Assembly: GCA_017631215.1 (NCBI GenBank)
Contig: JAGBTR010000143.1
Span: 1 to 8,577, forward strand
DNA from: Clostridia bacterium
GTDB lineage: Bacteria; Bacillota; Clostridia; Oscillospirales; CAG-272
Length of the DNA stretch: 8,577 bases
Reading direction: 5' to 3'
Positions 1 through 7,200 of the stretch are shown here, one piece after another. The notes under the pieces were generated by a model. It saw only the letters and a program-made list of their open reading frames with translations, was not told the DNA's origin and searched no databases. A program made the translations under genes and the position numbers. Positions within the stretch are counted from its first letter, which is position 1, and each line of letters starts with the position of its first letter.

Positions 1-409
1 GATACCGACCGCTCAGCGTGCGTGCGATCAGCTTGCCCTCGCGCTCCTCGTCGTAGAGCATAATCGCCTGTGAGGCAAAGCGGGCGTCCGCCTTGACCAC
101 AAGGCCGTGTGCACTGCCCGACGGGTACATCGCCTCGTCATACAGCACGATCCTCATATCAAGACGCTTCGCCGTCTCAACCGCCACCTTGATATAGTGC
201 ATAAAATCGTCAGACAAATATTCGATGCTCTCGGGGACACCGAGGCGGGGATGCAGTACCACACCGTGTACTCCCTTCTCGTTGAACGCCGTCAGCTGGC
301 GCACGATCTCCTCGTCCGTCAGCGCGTCGTTAAGAAACCAAAACGGAATGGGCGAGAATTCGCGCGCTGGGTGCATCAGCTCTTCGATCAAGCGGTCGAC
401 TTTTTTCAC
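1..409 (-). CDS. GH106-like glycoside hydrolase, N-terminal fragment (runs off left edge)
   Basis: This reading frame encodes the first 136 residues of a larger protein. Near the N-terminus it has PIPFWFLND, then ALTDEEIVRQL, GVVLHPRLG, YLSDDF, and the motif LYDEAMYPSGSAHG at about residues 95-108. This combination (PFWFxND, HPRxG, YDExxYPSG) is what I know from bacterial glycosidases annotated as GH106 or alpha-L-rhamnosidase-like; it forms the opening strands of a TIM-barrel catalytic domain. The exact substrate cannot be told from this part. There is no signal peptide, which suggests a cytoplasmic enzyme acting on imported oligosaccharides. I chose the GTG at 409-407 because GGAGGT lies 5 nt upstream and the conserved block starts within 20 residues; no earlier in-frame start fits as well. 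It has its own promoter and is separated from the surface cluster by a terminator. Family assignment is fairly sure; rhamnosidase activity is a guess. Confidence 0.75.
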   Translation of the reverse strand, partial: MKKVDRLIEELMHPAREFSPIPFWFLNDALTDEEIVRQLTAFNEKGVHGVVLHPRLGVPESIEYLSDDFMHYIKVAVETAKRLDMRIVLYDEAMYPSGSAHGLVVKADARFASQAIMLYDEEREGKLIARTLSGRY

Positions 410-429
410 AGGACACCTCCGTCGCTCGT

Positions 430-465
430 CAAGGCTCGCCACAGCGAGGCTGCTCGGTCACCTTG
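430..465 (-). promoter_or_regulatory. Hairpin in the 5' leader of the glycoside hydrolase gene
   Basis: CTCGC (435-439), a CACA loop and GCGAG (444-448) form a perfect 5-bp stem. CAAGG (430-434) and CCTTG (461-465) can close a larger arm around it. It lies between the predicted transcription start and the ribosome binding site. It may affect translation or RNA stability, or may be chance in GC-rich DNA. I recognise no known riboswitch class. Confidence 0.3.
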
Positions 466-481
466 CGGTCTTATCAGCACC

Positions 482-510
482 AGTATACCATAAATAAGAA
501 AAAATGACAA
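482..510 (-). promoter_or_regulatory. Sigma-A-type promoter for the glycoside hydrolase gene
   Basis: Reading the minus strand, TTGTCA (-35, 510-505, five of six matches to consensus) is followed by exactly 17 nt and then TATACT (-10, 487-482, five of six). A TG one base before the -10 makes it an extended -10. Transcription would start near 475, giving a 5' leader of about 65 nt before the GTG start at 409. It lies just downstream of the terminator of the surface cluster, so the hydrolase is probably an independent transcription unit. Confidence 0.8.
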
Positions 511-610
511 TACTCGGGGAGAAAATCGTCGTTTTCTATGCCAAAAAGGGCTCTTATAAAACAAAAAAGACCGCTGATGATAGGATTCAGCCCCGAAGCA
601 CTCCACCAAG

Positions 611-648
611 AAAAAGCCTTGGAAGTTTGAATGCTTCCAAGGCTTTTT
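611..648 (-). terminator. Rho-independent terminator of the surface-protein cluster
   Basis: A perfect 15-bp inverted repeat (611-625 and 634-648) surrounds an 8-nt loop. The arms begin with five A and end with five T, so the hairpin has a U tract in both directions. Its GC-rich core is GCCTTGGAAG. It lies 25 nt past the stop codon of the 178-residue membrane protein gene and so ends that transcript. It could also stop transcription arriving from the left on the plus strand, although no plus-strand gene is visible here. Confidence 0.92.
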
Positions 649-673
649 GGGTCGAGGTTACAAAGAAAAACAC

Positions 674-1210
674 TTATCGAACCAACACCGTATTGACGAA
701 GAAATATCCATTGCTTCTACCCGTGGCTTCATCCAGCGTGGATATTTTGATCATCACGTTGGTGCGCGGCTCTTTTAGCGGTTTGTGAAGTCGAACGGTC
801 TCCACGTACTCGCCCGGACGAACAAATCCACTCTCACCGAGCAATACGTCGGGCACGGGTTCATAGGTGCCATCGCTCTTTTGCACGAACTTGGGTGTAT
901 AGACCTCCAGCTTAATGGCGACCGTGTTGCCCTCGGGATTGGTCAAATAAAATTGAACGTCGCGTCCGTCTATGATCTCAGGCATACCGCAAAGCGCCAC
1001 TTTTGCAATACCGATGGCGTCGTAGCTCTCATATCCGTAGGTCTCGGCATCGGTGACCACGGGCACACCGACCACAGCCTCGTCTTCAAAATGATCGGGG
1101 CCGATGCGTAGCATAAGCAAAAACAGCACGACCGCCAACACCAATATCAGCAAGATGGCGAGCGCCAAGGGGATTTGCTGCTTATACGAAGTATGACATA
1201 CTCTTCTCAT
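674..1210 (-). CDS. Membrane-anchored small beta-domain protein (178 aa)
   Basis: The product has a short basic N-terminus (MRRVCHTSYK), one strong hydrophobic helix at about residues 14-36, and an outer domain of about 140 residues rich in beta-strands. There is no clear signal peptidase site, so the helix is probably a permanent signal anchor. The domain includes LTNPEGN (89-95), ESGFVRPGEYVETVRL (126-141) and a closing strand FFVNTVLVR at the C-terminus. This resembles a little-described family of small Clostridial extracellular proteins with an NPEGN strand, an SGxIxPG turn and a final NG/NA strand; that comparison is from memory. The partial gene at the right edge has the same second half. 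The start ATG at 1210 has GGAG 7 nt upstream. The gene follows its upstream neighbour by 18 nt and is the last gene before the terminator. It may tether or assemble the secreted neighbours; this is inference. Confidence 0.8.
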   Translation of the reverse strand: MRRVCHTSYKQQIPLALAILLILVLAVVLFLLMLRIGPDHFEDEAVVGVPVVTDAETYGYESYDAIGIAKVALCGMPEIIDGRDVQFYLTNPEGNTVAIKLEVYTPKFVQKSDGTYEPVPDVLLGESGFVRPGEYVETVRLHKPLKEPRTNVMIKISTLDEATGRSNGYFFVNTVLVR

Positions 1211-1228
1211 TTCAGATCTCCGCTCTCA

Positions 1229-2002
1229 TCAAGGGTGTGCCGAGGCAAAGTCAATGCGAATGGTCAGAAGACCCAGCGAGGTCGGCGTACCGTTTTTGTA
1301 GGGTGTACCGTCAGCAAGATAAGGCGCGCCGTTCAAGGACAAATAGTAATCCTGCATCAGCTCTGCCTCGTCGACGGTGGGCGTTGCGACATCATCCACG
1401 GCAGGCGCGATCAGCAGTGTGGTCGCAAAAGCATTCTGCGCATTCATATCTGCCACAAAGCCGCCAAAATCGGACGTATCGTAAAGCGAAAGCGACATAT
1501 GATCGCGGGCAAAGGTCGGCGTGCCGTCCGCATTCGTTGCGTGCTCGAAGACCATAGATACCTTCAGATACTCCGTTCCCGCTTCGTTACCGACACGACG
1601 GTAGTTCAGACCGATGCGATTGGACAGACCGTCAAAGCCGTACCATCCGGGCGCATTGCCAACCGTTGTGGCGGCAGGTGCGCTGCTGGTGCTGTCGGAC
1701 ACGTAGGCAAGCTCGTCCACGTTCCAACGCCCCCAGTCGTAATAGAAGCTCATAGAGCCAAATTCCACGTTGACCACGTAGCGATACGTCGTATAGCGCG
1801 CATCTCCGTCATCCTGCACGACCGCATCGGGATCGGGCGCCACGGGAACGATCGGCTCCACCTGCACACCGTCAGAGGATTCTGCGGCGTAAACAGGATT
1901 GCCCCACACGCTGCCCAGGCAGAGCACCAAGGCCAGCATCAAGGCCATTTTCTTCATAGCGGCACAAAGAGGCCTTGCAAGCTTATTCGATTGTAAAAAC
2001 AT
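1229..2002 (-). CDS. Secreted WDVN-module protein, divergent member (257 aa)
   Basis: A Sec signal peptide with an unusually long n-region (MFLQSNKLARPLCAAMKK) precedes a hydrophobic core and a probable cleavage site after VYA, near residues 39-40. The mature chain starts with a proline- and acid-rich linker. The shared module follows: YRYVVNVEFGSMSFYY (73-88), WNVDELAY (93-100), LSNRIGLNY (126-134), and a closing strand LLTIRIDF (245-252). It is the most divergent of the four: RYAVD becomes RYVVN, WDVN becomes WNVD, and NRSN becomes LSNR. The WGSMxFxY type of strand recalls C-terminal modules of Clostridial surface proteins, from memory and not checked. I prefer the ATG at 2002 because AGAGGTG lies 6 nt upstream; a GTG at 2011 overlaps that site, and an inner ATG at 1957 lacks one. 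No LPXTG, SLH domain or lipobox is visible. An inverted-repeat region lies upstream. Confidence 0.82.
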   Translation of the reverse strand: MFLQSNKLARPLCAAMKKMALMLALVLCLGSVWGNPVYAAESSDGVQVEPIVPVAPDPDAVVQDDGDARYTTYRYVVNVEFGSMSFYYDWGRWNVDELAYVSDSTSSAPAATTVGNAPGWYGFDGLSNRIGLNYRRVGNEAGTEYLKVSMVFEHATNADGTPTFARDHMSLSLYDTSDFGGFVADMNAQNAFATTLLIAPAVDDVATPTVDEAELMQDYYLSLNGAPYLADGTPYKNGTPTSLGLLTIRIDFASAHP

Positions 2003-2232
2003 TTGCAACACCTCTTTCTGTCGTTATGCAATGGTTCTTTCTTTATAAGCCCCCGGCAGGGACTGCCGCATAAGCGGACAGCCCCGAAACCGGGTCTTGA
2101 CCTGCGTCACCCCAAAGCACGCAGGCGGCTTACAAATATGGATGCATCAAGGGAATCCCCTGACGCGCGGCAACTATGTCAGCAGCCGCCTTGCGGCTTA
2201 TAAAACCGCGGGTCAAGCCTTTCGAGCTTGAA
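2003..2232 (-). promoter_or_regulatory. Structured intergenic leader between two WDVN-module genes
   Basis: This 230-bp stretch has no convincing gene, unlike the short gaps elsewhere in the cluster. It is unusually dense in potential RNA structure on the minus strand: TCAAGC/GCTTGA (2213-2218 with 2226-2231) one base after the upstream stop; AGCCGC/GCGGCT (2184-2189 with 2193-2198); CCTGCGT/ACGCAGG (2101-2107 with 2119-2125); CCGC/GCGG (2066-2069 with 2074-2077); and GGCAG/CTGCC (2055-2059 with 2063-2067). The last two share bases and exclude each other. A 10-bp inverted repeat encloses most of the region. I see no good promoter and no consensus I can assign to c-di-GMP, cobalamin, T-box or another known leader. 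It could be a regulatory leader or processing element setting different expression of the two flanking genes. Confidence 0.5.
2042..2204. repeat. 10-bp inverted repeat enclosing 143 bp, with a third related copy
   Basis: TTTATAAGCC (2042-2051) and GGCTTATAAA (2195-2204) are exact reverse complements. A third near copy, GCGGCTTACAAA (2125-2136), repeats GCGGCTTATAAA (2193-2204) with one change, 68 bp away. On the minus-strand RNA the arm nearest the downstream gene can therefore pair with either of two upstream copies: perfectly with one, or with one G-U pair with the other. The arrangement could be an RNA switch or the ends of a small 163-bp MITE-like element. No target-site duplication is evident. 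Confidence 0.55.
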
Positions 2233-2871
2233 TCAATGGATGGGAGAGACGGGCTCCGTAGCAGGAGATACGGAAACCGTGACCGTTGCGATGACGACCT
2301 CATTGGTGGACACATCAGCGTAGCCCTTCAGGATACCGAAGGCTGCAGGCCAGTCAGCGCACGTCCAAGTACCCGTGAAGGTCTCGTGAACGGGATGCTC
2401 AGCCTTGGGCTGGGTCGCGCTCATGGTCATGGAAGCCTTTGCGAAGTTGAGGGCGATGCCGGCAGCGTTCGCAGCAGGCATCTCCGTGTCGGTCAGCGTG
2501 ATTCTGACAGGCATATTGGAGCGGTTGTGAACCATGAAGGTGGGAGCGTCGGGAGCGACGACCGTGACAGAATTAGCGGCAACGTAATCCAGCGCGTTAA
2601 CGTCCCAGATCAGGTCGGTGCTGAAGGTGTAGGCCAGGTTGGACGCCTCAACGTCGACGGCATATCTGGCAGCCGTTCCACCGGAGATGGTGAAGACGAC
2701 GTCATAAGAACCGGTACCGGGGGTCTGCACCAGCGAGGACGCACCCTCGGAGTAGTCGTCTGCCGTACTCGAGTTGACCGTACCGACAAGGTCATCCGCA
2801 GCGGCCGCGCCGAAGCACAGCGTGCTGAGGATCATGGTCACAGCAAGCATCATGATAACGATTTTCTTCAT
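2233..2871 (-). CDS. Secreted WDVN-module protein (212 aa)
   Basis: A classical Sec signal peptide (MKK, hydrophobic core, AAAA site near residues 22-25) is followed by a linker of about 30 residues rich in Ser, Asp and Gly, then the shared module. Visible landmarks are YDVVFTI (56-62), ARYAVDV (68-74), a strand around LAYTFS (79-84), IWDVNALDY (88-96), VHNRSNMPV (114-122), MSAT (150-153) and a closing strand VVIATVTVSV (192-201). This module is nearly the whole mature protein, so it looks like a structural subunit and not an enzyme; no catalytic motif is seen. The nearest relative is the next gene upstream (GAS, YAVD, WDVN, LDYV, NRS and MSAT all align), suggesting tandem duplication. ATG at 2871 has AAAGGAG 9 nt upstream. 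No cell-wall anchor motif is visible. Confidence 0.85.
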   Translation of the reverse strand: MKKIVIMMLAVTMILSTLCFGAAAADDLVGTVNSSTADDYSEGASSLVQTPGTGSYDVVFTISGGTAARYAVDVEASNLAYTFSTDLIWDVNALDYVAANSVTVVAPDAPTFMVHNRSNMPVRITLTDTEMPAANAAGIALNFAKASMTMSATQPKAEHPVHETFTGTWTCADWPAAFGILKGYADVSTNEVVIATVTVSVSPATEPVSPIH

Positions 2872-2947
2872 TGTGGTTTTCTCCTTTGTAGTGATTTGAT
2901 ATATGGCTTTTTTTGGGGATCAAAATTAGGGGATGAAGCTCTCTCCA
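2872..2947 (-). promoter_or_regulatory. Short AT-rich leader before the 212-aa secreted protein gene
   Basis: This 76-bp gap carries a run of seven A, an ATATAT stretch and a strong AAAGGAG ribosome binding site (2887-2881) on the minus strand. A possible promoter, TTTTGA with a 16-nt spacer and TATATC, is weak (three of six at -35). It may support extra expression of the downstream subunit, but read-through from the upstream gene is equally likely. No terminator hairpin is present. Confidence 0.25.
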
Positions 2948-3610
2948 TCAAGGGGTCTGCGCGGCTTCACCGACGCGCACCGTCAGTGTGCCAAGCGTGT
3001 TCATGCTGGCACCGTTTCCTATGTACGCAATGAAGGCTTGCGTCATAGCGGTCAGCGAGGGGACGCGTAGCATAAAGGTCAGCGTTTGCACGCCCGGTGT
3101 GCCGAGCTCGGTCGCGCTCATCGGCGTAGCCGCCGGTACCGTTACCGTGCCGGGAGCCTCGAGCGTGTAGCCAAAGCCGTACAGCGTCTGCACCGCCGTG
3201 CCCGTCGCCGTCACAGCGAGGTCGGAACGGTTGCAAAGGTGCATGGTGATCAAGTGCTCGGAGTATGCCGTATCGCTTACCGTCGGGTCGGACAAAACGT
3301 AATCAAGGCTGTTGACGTCCCAGTACAGACCGGAGGAAAAGACGAGCAACGACTGAGCATCATAGGTCAGGTCGACGGCGTATCGGCTGAGCTTATCAAC
3401 GATGATGACGTTGACGTCACACGCACTGCTTTGCCCTTCGGCAGGGATCTCCGACGCACCGTAAGACGCATCGCCCTGACCGATCACTCGCTCCGCCGCC
3501 ACGGGCAAGGGGAATGACCACGCTACCAGCGTCAAGGAAAGTGCCAAGAAGAGGGTGATCACACGGCGACACTTGTCACCGACATACCACCGTTTGATCC
3601 GCGTATTCAT
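2948..3610 (-). CDS. Secreted WDVN-module protein, tandem paralogue (220 aa)
   Basis: The N-terminus has a long basic region (MNTRIKRWYVGDKCRR), a hydrophobic core and a likely signal peptidase site at PVAA, about residue 39. The mature chain has a short linker and then the shared module: CDVNVII (64-70), SRYAVDL (75-81), LLVFSSGLYWDVNSLDYV (88-105), LCNRSDLAV (125-133), MSAT (164-167) and a closing strand LGTLTVRV (206-213). It matches the next gene downstream in the order and spacing of these landmarks, so the pair probably arose by duplication and then diverged. There is no enzyme signature and no LPXTG, SLH or lipobox motif. Two cysteines in the mature chain (64 and 126) could form a disulphide; the 212-aa paralogue has neither at the matching positions. 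A purine-rich AGGAAGGGAAG lies upstream of ATG 3610. Role as a surface or matrix subunit is inferred. Confidence 0.84.
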   Translation of the reverse strand: MNTRIKRWYVGDKCRRVITLFLALSLTLVAWSFPLPVAAERVIGQGDASYGASEIPAEGQSSACDVNVIIVDKLSRYAVDLTYDAQSLLVFSSGLYWDVNSLDYVLSDPTVSDTAYSEHLITMHLCNRSDLAVTATGTAVQTLYGFGYTLEAPGTVTVPAATPMSATELGTPGVQTLTFMLRVPSLTAMTQAFIAYIGNGASMNTLGTLTVRVGEAAQTP

Positions 3611-3665
3611 ACGTTGTCACTTCCCTTCCTTCAAGAATAAATATGGTGTGTTGCGTGATATACGT

Positions 3666-3683
3666 CACAAGCATTTGCTTGTG
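3666..3683 (-). other. Hairpin without U tract after the giant adhesin-like gene
   Basis: CACAAGC (3666-3672), a 4-nt loop and GCTTGTG (3677-3683) form a perfect 7-bp stem, 7 nt beyond the TGA stop of the 1494-residue protein gene. No run of T follows on the minus strand, so it is not a good rho-independent terminator. It could protect a 3' end after RNA processing or reduce read-through, letting the small downstream genes be expressed at a different level. Confidence 0.4.
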
Positions 3684-3690
3684 GGGGCGG

Positions 3691-4200
3691 TCAAGGCGCG
3701 TATACCGTGACCGTGATGCGTCCGACCGTTCGGCTGGACTGAGGAATGCCGAACAGTTCTACTGAGAGATTGTTATGAGTCGCTTGACCAAGCACGGCAT
3801 CCGCGGGACCAAGCCCCATACGAGACGTGATGAAGGAGCCTGTCCTTGTCATTGCCATACCACCGTTCCACGTCATAATCAGGACGATGCCCTGCTCCTT
3901 GTTCAAGCCGACGTGGTCGTTCAAATGGAGGTCAACGCGTGAGGTGGACATAGCATCGTGGATACCGATCGAGGCACCGACCGTATATTCTATGGGGCGG
4001 TTGGAGCGATTCTCCACGCGAATGACGTTGTTGACACCGTCCGCGCCCGTCCAATAGGAATCGGTCAGATCCTCATAGGTCAGATCGTTGACATCCCAGA
4101 TGGTCTTGGTATAGACGAAGGTCATATCGCCGCTGATGATATCCACCGCATAGCGTGCTTCCTCCTCGCCACGGTTGACCGTGTAGAAATAAACGTGCTC
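3691..4200 (-). other. C-terminal WDVN module of the giant protein
   Basis: Residues 1326-1494 correspond to the whole mature part of the three small secreted proteins downstream. The order is the same: a strand (VYFYTV), a turn, RYAVDI, a strand MTFVYT, IWDVNDLTY, ENRSNRPIEY, and the closing strand GRITVTV. Its place at the very C-terminus suggests a targeting, assembly or surface-binding role for the adhesin in front of it. Confidence 0.75.
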
Positions 4201-7200
4201 CGCGTGGGATACGTTATTGGGCGAGTGGTAATCGATGCGGTCGTCGGCAGGCGTGCCGTCGGCGTTCCACTTCAGATAGCTGTCATCCAAAAGATCGACG
4301 ACGGGATAGTATTTACGCCACGGCGCTGTGTCGCTCAGTGCTTCCTTGGCGAACATCGCGCCGTCGATACGGTATGCGACCTCACCCAGGATCTCGAAGA
4401 AATAGCTGCCGTCTGCCATAGGAATACCCGCGCTTGCCGCATCGGGATAATTGGCAAAGGTATAGTTGGTATTGGCGGGCAGAGTCGCATAGACCGTGAT
4501 CTTGTCCTGACGCATAGGCTCGACCACACGGTCGCGGAAGGCAAACTGTGCCGTCAGCAGGACGGGAGGTGTCGCCTTGTCTCGCTCGACCAATCCCTCA
4601 AACGAGACCACGCCCGTCGTGGGCTGTGCGCTCGTGTTCTCGCTCACCTCATCGTAAACGATGGGAATGGGCGTATACGGATCGGTCGGCACGCTGTCAA
4701 GATAATACCGCCAGTTTTCAATGGCGCTGACGGTAATGGGGCGCTGCGAGATCACAAAGTCGCGTGTTCCCGATGCCTCAAATTCATCCGACTCGGCCGT
4801 CACCACGACGACGTAATGACCTGCATCGATCGGGCGCTCTGTGCCGTACGTCCGATGATATTCGGTGCCATCGGGCAATGCCGTTTGCGCATAATGATAA
4901 TGAATATTCACGTCATCCGTGAGCAGGTGCGAAACGTCGCCCGTGATCGTGGCCTGTGCCGTGACCGACACCGTGCCCGTGACGTGCTCACTTCTTGTCC
5001 AATTGTATTGTCTTCCGTCCAGCGTCAGCCGTGCCGACACGTTCGAAGAAACGGTATACGCCGCTTCGCCGATACCCGTCGTGCCACTTCCCATCTGGGC
5101 GATGGCCGCCTGCTTGGCTGCTTCGAGCGCCGCGGCGCGCGTATCGACGCCTGCTCCCGTCACGGTGTCGTAAGAGAAGGAGCATACCGTCTTGACGCCC
5201 GAGGTATAGGCGGTGCAGTAGATGGTCAGCGTGCCGCCGTTCTCATCCGCATCCACCTCGGCCTCGTAGGTATACGTCGTCATTCCCGAGCGGTAACGCA
5301 GGCTACCCGTCTGCGAGGTGCTCAGCACGATATTGCCGTTCGCGTCCTGCGAGAAGACGGTCGTTACGACGATCTCACGCGAGCCCGAGGTCGCGCTGGT
5401 TGAGCTGAGCGTCGTGGTCAGCGTGACCGTCCCCGCCGCCTCGTTATAAGAGATCGCGTTGGTATAGCTGATACGCAGGTTATTGTTTCGACGGTATGGC
5501 ACGTTGACCGTGGAGCTCGTCGAGGTTCCCGAGAACGCGCCCGTCGCCGCGGAGGGCGGCGTAAAGCTCGACTGCGAGCCGGAATCGTTGCGGTAAACGG
5601 GTGTACCGTAGGTGTAAACGCGTGAGCCTTCGCTGCTTTGCAGCATCATCAGCGACGGATGCGCGACGGGCTCACCGTCGTACACCTTGGAAATATCATC
5701 GGGCGTCAGATAGTAGCGCATTTTGACTCTGACCGTCAGCTTATACAGCACGCTTTTGAGCGTACCGTCCGTTTTTTCCACCCAGATCACCACCGTTTCG
5801 CCCTGCGAAATGGGGATATTGCTACACATCATAGAGGTCTGACCCGCGTAAGAGGTCGCCAAGGTGGTGTTTCCTCTTCGCATCTCTACCGTTACACCCG
5901 TTCCCTGGGGGACGGTCCATTCCGCCAGCACCGTAAAGTTCGTGGCACCGGCAGGAAGCCAGATGTCATAGCTCTTGGTTCCCGGCACGAACAGCGTCGT
6001 CGGATTGTTTCCCGAGTAGGCATCGAGCAGCCAAATGCCCGCAGAGGTGAGCGCGATATTGGTCAGATCGGCCGACATAATATCCTCGATCACGCCGCTG
6101 TTGGAAGGACCGATAGGCGCGCTAAGCTCAAAGTGACCGTCATCGCGATAGATCAGCTGTCCCGAGGACTCACCCGAGGTCGGCTTTTCGATCACCGCGT
6201 AAATATCACCCGGCATAGGCGTCGTGTGGTCTGTGGGGGCGTGAAGGATATATTTACCGCCAAACAGAGCGGGATCGTACAGCGTCATCGCGACTGCGGT
6301 ATATTCACCCGGCACCTCAAACGTTTTCAGCGCAGGGGCCACAAAGTAATACGACATCTCGTCGCCCATCTTCAACGATGCCATCGGGTTCACATCCAGC
6401 TCCAGCCGATTTCCGTCCGGATCGGACAAGGTAAAGGGCGGTACCGAGGGATCGGTCGCGCTGGCGGGATCGAAGACCAGATAATCTCTGCGTCCGTCGC
6501 CGTCGTTATCAATGATCTTGCCCTGACTGTCCACCAGATAAAAGAGATCTGCTCCCTCGTATCCAAAGTATATGTCCGACTCGCCGGCACTAAGAACGTT
6601 TTCTGCCACGTGCGCCACGACCATAAAGTTGCCCAGCTCATCCTTCATAATGCGATACAGATTGAAGTAGCGGGTATTCTGCGAGGTCACGTGCGCGTCG
6701 TAGTAGGCAAGATACATATACGTATTGGGGTCGATCGAGTTATCGGGAATGGTCTCGGCATTCGTACCGATATTGCTGATCGCATAGTGCGAGAAGGAGG
6801 AGGCTTTTACGATCACGCCCTCTTCGATCGAGATGCTGTAAGGTGCCATATCGGTGTTCTCGCCCGCGCCGACAGCGGCGGTCGCGTTGGAGGGGTTGGT
6901 AGACTGTGCATCGGGATAGCCCGAAACAGCCGTGATATCACCGCCGTGGAAGTTGATGGTCATACCCGACGTTTTGCCGTAGCGCGAGGTGATCTGGTCG
7001 GTCGTACCGATACCTGCCGCCGCACATCCGCCGTGACATTCAACCGTGCCGCCGTTGATCACGATGGCATAGTCTTCGGCATAGCACATACTCTCGATGT
7101 TGTTTTCCGAGTCACCGTCGCCGATGCCCGCCGACCAACGTCCGCCGATGGCCAGCACGTTACCGCCGTTGACCGTGATCGCGCCCGTGGTCGCCGCACT

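Noticed and set aside
406..609. 67-codon minus-strand frame across the hydrolase promoter
   Set aside because: It overlaps the promoter and leader and ends at the hydrolase start region; no ribosome binding site or similarity supports it.
1175..1996. 273-codon open frame on the plus strand
   Set aside because: Mirror of the 257-residue secreted protein gene; the minus-strand protein has a signal peptide and shared motifs, the plus-strand one has neither.
2042..2204. MITE or other mobile element
   Set aside because: Ten-bp inverted ends and 163 bp length would fit, but no target-site duplication or second copy is visible in the window, so I kept it as a structured region only.
2012..2232. 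Cyclic-di-GMP riboswitch upstream of a surface protein gene
   Set aside because: I looked for the conserved GGACGCAAAGCC-type core and the class II core; neither is present on the minus strand.
2130..2315. 61-codon minus-strand frame entering the structured intergenic region
   Set aside because: Out-of-frame reading of the end of the 212-residue protein gene, continuing by chance into the hairpins.
2176..3033. 285-codon open frame on the plus strand
   Set aside because: Antisense to the 212-residue secreted protein gene, with low-complexity Arg/Asp/Gly sequence.
3958..5403. 481-codon open frame on the plus strand
   Set aside because: Same antisense effect, with no ribosome binding site or family resemblance in the translation.
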